Assembly: GCA_036338615.1 (NCBI GenBank)
Contig: JAYZBT010000156.1
Coordinates: 1-17,304 of the forward strand
From: UBA1138 sp036338615
GTDB lineage: Bacteria > Gemmatimonadota > Gemmatimonadetes > Longimicrobiales > Gaopeijiaceae
Length of the DNA: 17,304 nucleotides
Reading direction: 5' to 3'
Shown one piece after another: positions 13,399 to 17,304 of the stretch; positions within the stretch are counted from its first letter, which is position 1, and every line of letters begins with the position of its first letter. The notes beneath the pieces were generated by a model, which saw only the letters and a list, made by a program, of their open reading frames with translations, did no database searches and was not told the DNA's origin. A program made the position numbers and the translations under genes.

Positions 13399-15042
13399 TC
13401 ACCTGATCCTGATGCCGTACGGACGCGGATAATCGGCGTTGGTGGGAGTTATCACGGCGCCTTCGACCGCGGGGCTGTGAGCCACTCCCCCTATCCGCTG
13501 GGCGAGGGGCATGACGAAGCCGTTATCCACCGCATAGGCGAAGACCGCGGCCCACCCAGCGTTCTGGCCTTCGATTGAGGTGGCCATCATAGCCACTTCT
13601 GCCAGATCGGCGATTTCACCACGATCGGCCTCCAGCGGATCAAACATGTTCCCCGGACCGACACGCTGTTTGTAGAACGTCTCGGGCGGATGACCGATGT
13701 TGCATGTCGGCGTCAGCTCCGTGGTGCCGGAACGCAGCGTCTTACCCAGCGTGCCCGGCTCGCCCATATTGAGCGAGACGTCCAAGCCGAGCGCCGTCCA
13801 CATCTGCTGAACGGCCTCGGCCGATGTCGCTAGCGGCGGGATGGTCTCGATGAGGATGGAGAACCCGTCCGGGTAACCGGCGTCAGCCAGCATCTGCTTG
13901 GCCTTCGGCAGGTCGAATGCATACTTTTCCGGCCCCGGGTCGTACCAAGGCTCTGAGGGCAGGAACCAGCCTGGATTGGTCTCGCCCAGCCCGTTCAAAA
14001 CCGCTTGGTTATAGCCTTCGCGGTCGAGGGCCAGCATCATTGCCCGACGAACCTGGACGTTGCCGAGGGGCTCCAGCAGCACACCGTCGAGGTCGATCAT
14101 CTGCACGTAGCAGAGGGATGGGCCCGGGCTGTTGATAAGCGTCAGGCCAGCGTCCTCGTAGTCAGACACCGCGGTGTCGACGCGCCCGCTCAAGTCGATC
14201 TCGCCGTTCAACATGGCGTTGACCGACGCTTCCTCCTGCAGCAGCCGCATTTCGATGCGCTCTACCAGAACCGAGTCGGGATCCCAGTATCCGTCGGTGC
14301 GAGCGACGAAGTCCTGCTGCACGCCTGCCCGCGTCGAGTCAGTGTCGAGCACCCAGCCGCCGGCGCCCACGGGCACCGTATCAAGGTCGGTGGCGTTCGG
14401 GCTCGTCACCATGCCAGGGAGCCAGGTCAGGTCCTCGAGGAACACCGTCGTCGGGTTGACCAGCTCGAAACGAACAGTCATGTCGCTCGTCGCCGTGATC
14501 GAGGCGATGTTGCTGTAGAACGGCGTCTGTGGGCTGGCCTCATTGGCCATGGCCCGCTCGTAGCTGGCTACCACCGCCGCGGCGTCGAACGTGGCGCCGT
14601 CGCTGAAGGTGATGCCTGCTCGGATGTCGAGCTCATACGTTGACGCATCGATGATGCGGACGGCCTCGGCTTGGCGAGGCTTAACACCGTCGGACGTCCA
14701 GATCAACAACGTGTCGTACACGGGCTGGAGGTACGGCGTCTGGGCGACACCGGTCATCACCGGATCATAGGTCTGCACGTCGGTCGAGAACGCCATCCGC
14801 AGCGTTCCCGTCGGAACCGGGGCTGCATCCTCCGCCGTGGCCTCGGTCGTGTCCTCGGCCGGCGCGTCCTCTTCCTCTTCCTCAGCTTCGTCTTCGCTGG
14901 AATCAGCAGTGGCAGCGGCTGTGGCAGAGTCGCTACTACCTGACGAGCTGTCATCATCGCTATCGCCACCACACGCGGCAGCAACAAGTGCGAAAGCGAA
15001 CAAAACAGACAACAGACGCAACAATTTGCGTTTGAGTAACAT
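13399..15042 (-). CDS. Peptide/nickel ABC transporter substrate-binding lipoprotein (SBP family 5)
   Basis: The 547-residue protein captures the substrate outside the membrane. Residues 1-24 are a lipoprotein signal (KRK, hydrophobic stretch, lipobox VAAAC with Cys24). Residues 25-77 are a low-complexity linker rich in Ser, Asp, Glu, Ala and Thr, typical of actinobacterial lipoproteins. The family 5 solute-binding fold follows: GTLRMAFSTDVQTYDPV, YDTLLIWTSDGVKPRQAE, ITFSDGATFDAAAVVASYER and VQVRRAMMLALDREGYNQAV. The start has a G-rich site about 6 bases before ATG 15042. It is the first gene of a four-gene importer operon. The ligand (peptide, sugar or metal chelate) cannot be told. Confidence 0.92.
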   Translation of the reverse strand: MLLKRKLLRLLSVLFAFALVAAACGGDSDDDSSSGSSDSATAAATADSSEDEAEEEEEDAPAEDTTEATAEDAAPVPTGTLRMAFSTDVQTYDPVMTGVAQTPYLQPVYDTLLIWTSDGVKPRQAEAVRIIDASTYELDIRAGITFSDGATFDAAAVVASYERAMANEASPQTPFYSNIASITATSDMTVRFELVNPTTVFLEDLTWLPGMVTSPNATDLDTVPVGAGGWVLDTDSTRAGVQQDFVARTDGYWDPDSVLVERIEMRLLQEEASVNAMLNGEIDLSGRVDTAVSDYEDAGLTLINSPGPSLCYVQMIDLDGVLLEPLGNVQVRRAMMLALDREGYNQAVLNGLGETNPGWFLPSEPWYDPGPEKYAFDLPKAKQMLADAGYPDGFSILIETIPPLATSAEAVQQMWTALGLDVSLNMGEPGTLGKTLRSGTTELTPTCNIGHPPETFYKQRVGPGNMFDPLEADRGEIADLAEVAMMATSIEGQNAGWAAVFAYAVDNGFVMPLAQRIGGVAHSPAVEGAVITPTNADYPRPYGIRIR

Positions 15043-15068
15043 TTAGACCCCCCTTGGTCCCTAAGTAA

Positions 15069-15083
15069 CCGACGTGACGTCGG
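15069..15083 (-). promoter_or_regulatory. 15-bp palindrome, candidate operator of the importer operon
   Basis: CCGACGT-G-ACGTCGG is a perfect inverted repeat 27 bases before the binding-protein start. It exactly fills the spacer after a -35-like TTGAAA (15086-15091, minus strand). The -10-like partner TTACTT (15063-15068) is poor. The placement suggests a repressor or activator site. The regulator is not in the window. Confidence 0.45.
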
Positions 15084-15084
15084 T

Positions 15085-15242
15085 ATTTCAAAAAACGATT
15101 AGAAAGTACCCAACGAAAACTTAGCAAACCCCGAAGACAGTTGCTTTCAGGAATCCAGGAAGATTTCAAAGAACGATTAGAAAGTAACCGACGAGAAGGT
15201 AGCAAGCCCCGAAAGACAGTTGCTTTCAGGAATCCAGGAAGA
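15085..15242. repeat. Two tandem 78-79-bp repeats including the 3' end of the M28-like gene
   Basis: Units 15085-15162 and 15163-15241 match at about 70 of 79 positions with one single-base gap. The right unit contains the last codons and stop of the M28-like gene (15226-15242). The left unit is a displaced copy of that tail plus the downstream DNA. A 12-base piece (AAGTAACCGACG) occurs again at 15063-15074, as if a third unit had begun. Both units keep an AGCAA/TTGCT pairing around a C-rich loop. The stretch is visibly more A/T-rich than the genes beside it. It fills the gap between the M28-like gene and the importer operon. Confidence 0.85.
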
Positions 15243-16338
15243 GCCGGGCCGCGTCGATTGCGACCTCTGCTGCGAGCGCCACCGCCTCTGGACTGGTGGC
15301 GGCTTCGGTGTCGGCTGTCGTGTGAAACAGCGATGCGCCGCCGAGAAACGACAGCACCGACGCGCCGGCCTCGAACCAGGTGCCGCCCTCGCCCGGCCAC
15401 GGATCCGCAGTGCGCAGTTGCCAATTCGCGGACGGGACCCGGCGACGGATCTGCTCCCGCAGTTCGCCGGTGGCTGTCGTGAGAACCATTCGCCGGTCTC
15501 CAAGTCGAGCCGGGCCCGTCGAGTCCGGTTCGATCGCCGCAACGGATGCGCCGAGGTGGACGACAGTCTCACCAACGGCGTCACGGCTGGCAAGGTAGTG
15601 CTTGAGGCCGATGTGATCGATTTCGTGGCCACTGCACACCGATAGCGTGACGTGGTGATCGATTGACAAATCAGCCGTCATGGCCAGCGCGACCGCGAGG
15701 CCGGTGCCCCGCTCGCCGCCGGCCGGGGTCCATCCGGTCAGCGGTGTGGTGATGTTGACAGCTGGAGCCTCGGCTGCACCGAGCGAGGCGATGACGTTGG
15801 CGCTGCTAGACGTCTCGACCTCCGCGTCGAATGCCAGCTCCGCCTCGGAACCGCGAACGCGGTCTGCCCAGTTGCCCGGAACAATGACGGCAGGGCGGCC
15901 GCCCGACACCGGCATGGTCGGCACCCGGTTGCATTGGACCACGAGGTCATCGGGCCCATGGACGGCCAGGACCAGCGCCTCGGCGTCGGGTTCGGCAGCG
16001 AGATGGGGTTCAAGACCGCGTGGGTTGCCGACAATCGCCTCATCCAGATCGATGACCGCAACGTTCCTCGTTCGCCAGTCGCCTGCTGCGCTGTAAAAGA
16101 CGGGGAGCGATGGTACGACGTCGCCGTCCGCCAGCAGCTTGGCGGCGCAGACGAACCGCTCGAACTCGTACCGGTCTTCGGTGACCGAGGCCCCCATCTT
16201 CGTCAGAAGGTCGATGAGCCAGGCCGTCGTCTGGGTGTCCACAGACGTCCCGGTGTGGTGGTTGTCGAAACCGGCGTATGTCGCCACGATCTCGTACAGG
16301 CCGTCCGCGTCGAACTCGGGTGCCGTCCGGGCGCTCAT
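15226..16338 (-). CDS. M28 family peptidase-like protein with altered metal site
   Basis: The 370-residue protein has the order of an M28 aminopeptidase: an N-terminal segment, an inserted region (about 60-175, PA-domain-like), then NVIASLG, a central SGHEIDHIGLKHYL (236-249), and a final LFHTTADT with His339 followed by a helix of SPEAVALAAEVAIDAA type. However, the first metal-binding HxD is replaced by TPLTGW (198-203), and the usual DNGSG is ERGTG (209-213). Of the standard zinc ligands only Glu239 and His339 are clearly kept, so peptidase activity is doubtful. No signal peptide is seen, so it is probably cytosolic. ATG 16338 is the first start, with only a weak ribosome site. The gene end lies inside the tandem repeat. 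Confidence 0.7.
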   Translation of the reverse strand: MSARTAPEFDADGLYEIVATYAGFDNHHTGTSVDTQTTAWLIDLLTKMGASVTEDRYEFERFVCAAKLLADGDVVPSLPVFYSAAGDWRTRNVAVIDLDEAIVGNPRGLEPHLAAEPDAEALVLAVHGPDDLVVQCNRVPTMPVSGGRPAVIVPGNWADRVRGSEAELAFDAEVETSSSANVIASLGAAEAPAVNITTPLTGWTPAGGERGTGLAVALAMTADLSIDHHVTLSVCSGHEIDHIGLKHYLASRDAVGETVVHLGASVAAIEPDSTGPARLGDRRMVLTTATGELREQIRRRVPSANWQLRTADPWPGEGGTWFEAGASVLSFLGGASLFHTTADTEAATSPEAVALAAEVAIDAARLFLDS

Positions 16339-16495
16339 TGGTCGGCCAAGCTGTTCTCGTGCTCGGCGGCGGCCGTGTTCAGGTCGTCGCGGTCGCCTTC
16401 TGACCTCGCTGGCATCTGGCGGAACTTAGCACAACGCAAGGATTGCCTTGACGCAAACTCTCCAGCTTTTGGTCTCTGTTACTTACAAAAACAAA

Positions 16496-16523
16496 GGACC
16501 GCCGGGCCTTAGCCCGACGGTCC
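16496..16523 (-). terminator. Rho-independent terminator of the LivK-like gene (repeat A, copy 2)
   Basis: GGACCG (16496-16501) pairs with 16518-16523. After a C/A mismatch, CGGGC (16503-16507) pairs with GCCCG (16512-16516) around a CTTA loop. On the minus strand the stem is followed by TTTGTTTTTG, a good U-tract, 53 bases past the stop codon. The right part recurs at the left edge of the window. Confidence 0.8.
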
Positions 16524-16537
16524 TTATGCACTTATTT

Positions 16538-16560
16538 GCGAGTGCCTCGAAGGCACTTGC
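16538..16560 (-). promoter_or_regulatory. Second hairpin in the LivK-like 3' region
   Basis: GCGAGTGCC (16538-16546) pairs with 16552-16560, with one G-T pair. No U-tract follows, so it probably stabilises the mRNA 3' end or assists the terminator beyond it. Confidence 0.55.
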
Positions 16561-16575
16561 AGCGGTTGCTAGCTA

Positions 16576-17304
16576 TTAGCGGCAACCACCATTTGCTTTA
16601 TCCCAACGACAGTTCGGTGTTCCACCGTTGGCGTCAACTACGTCGCCAACCATTTCCCACGTCTGATCAGTTGCATTGAACTTGCTGTACTCAGAACCTT
16701 CAACAAAGTAGGCGTCTGAGTTGCCCTTCAGTTCGGTTACAAGACCATCCAGGAGACCTGGGTGGTAGATCTTGAAGTTACGAAGCGCAAGCATCAGGTT
16801 GGTACGACTCATGCCACCTGGCAGAGCGTCCGCAATCCGGAATGCTTCCGTGAATGCGTATCCACGGAAGACACCTTCACCGGTGAGTGAAATGCCTGGG
16901 TCTTCGCCCGCATCTGAGATGAGGTCACGTGCGAAGGCAATGAATGGCTCTTTCATCTTTACGCTGTCAGTGGTGTCTTTAGCGCCACCACCAACAATCC
17001 AGTAGCCGTCAGCTGCCATTCCGGCAGGCGCCATGTATGCAGCGATTCCCTTACATACCGAAGGCGTGAATGCGGCTGACAAGCGGTCGTAAAGGCCTGA
17101 CGCCTCAACTTCCTGGACTGCAAGCAAGCATGGGTTACCTGCGGTCATCGAGATGAACACATCCGGGTCGAACGCTGCGATGGTGGTTACCTCGTTGGTC
17201 AGCGTCGGTGCTGCTGGGTCGTGACGAACCGGCAGGTATTCCGCAACCACATCAGGGTTTTGCTCGGCGTAGGACTCGAAGCCCATTTCATAGGCAAGAC
17301 CGAA
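16576..17304 (-). CDS. Branched-chain amino acid type ABC substrate-binding protein (LivK-like), 3' part
   Basis: The C-terminal 242 residues are present; the 5' end lies beyond the window and the frame is open to base 17304. The sequence shows a type 1 periplasmic-binding fold (Peripla_BP_6/LivK): TTIAAFDPDVFISMTAGNPC, DRLSAAFTPSVCKG, a hinge-like YAFTEAFRIADALPGG, and NLMLALRNFKIYHPGLLDG. Four Cys (in NPC, SVC and the final NCRWDKANGGCR) suggest two disulfides in the exported protein. Codon use is less G/C-ending than in all other genes here, which could mean high expression or another origin. It ends with a hairpin and a terminator, so it is the last gene of its transcript. Ligand: small amide, amino acid or similar, unknown. 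Confidence 0.85.
   Translation of the reverse strand, partial: FGLAYEMGFESYAEQNPDVVAEYLPVRHDPAAPTLTNEVTTIAAFDPDVFISMTAGNPCLLAVQEVEASGLYDRLSAAFTPSVCKGIAAYMAPAGMAADGYWIVGGGAKDTTDSVKMKEPFIAFARDLISDAGEDPGISLTGEGVFRGYAFTEAFRIADALPGGMSRTNLMLALRNFKIYHPGLLDGLVTELKGNSDAYFVEGSEYSKFNATDQTWEMVGDVVDANGGTPNCRWDKANGGCR

Noticed and set aside
15085..15242. CRISPR array
   Set aside because: There are only two 78-79-bp direct units, without spacers, and one contains the end of a gene.
1..17304. tRNA or rRNA genes
   Set aside because: No cloverleaf with a GTTCxANxC arm and no rRNA-like stretch were noticed on reading both strands. A tRNAscan or Infernal run would settle it.

Overview
The window looks like high-GC DNA from an uncultured bacterium, most likely an actinobacterium of the Acidimicrobiia type. 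The reasons are the GC-rich codons, an acidic Ser/Asp-rich lipoprotein linker after an AAC lipobox, a DppC-DppD permease-ATPase fusion, and GTG/ATG starts with overlapping stops. The mix of TauD and PhyH dioxygenases, a formylglycine sulfatase, CaiB CoA-transferase and peptide importer is typical of marine or host-associated oligotroph genomes. The taxonomy is inference. No rRNA, tRNA or CRISPR array was seen.

Most notable is a probable selenoprotein gene at 199-1395. It is a peroxiredoxin/thioredoxin-fold redoxin whose active-site CxxC has become Sec-Pro-Pro-Cys through an in-frame TGA at 454-456. The TGA is followed by a two-part stem-loop (459-495) with a GGUC apical loop, as expected of a bacterial SECIS. 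The protein continues into a DsbD-alpha-like domain with its own Cys pair. Conventional gene calling would split it in two.

Layout, left to right: half of a terminator hairpin and a dispersed repeat (1-81); the selenoprotein gene; a scar made of an IS110-family transposase fragment and a HAD-hydrolase 5' fragment (1420-1742); a TauD dioxygenase (1874-2770); a broken ABA4-like gene and a second copy of the dispersed repeat; a hairpin over the Shine-Dalgarno of a PhyH dioxygenase (3126-3989); the first codons of a second PhyH gene; then, on the minus strand, an arylsulfatase (4065-6308), a double CaiB/BaiF CoA-transferase (6486-8786) and a crotonase (8788-9597). A 49-bp copy of part of the selenoprotein gene lies at 9633-9681. 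It marks the border with a minus-strand peptide-importer operon: SBP 13399-15042, DppB, fused DppC-DppD, DppF. Upstream come two tandem 78-79-bp repeats that include the end of an M28-like gene (15226-16338), then a terminator and the 3' part of a LivK-like binding protein running off the right edge.

The importer genes form one operon with 4-nt start/stop overlaps. The crotonase and CoA-transferase form a two-gene acyl-CoA unit. The other genes are separate cassettes with gene fragments at most borders, so the left 10 kb reads as a mosaic built by repeated insertion, deletion and duplication.
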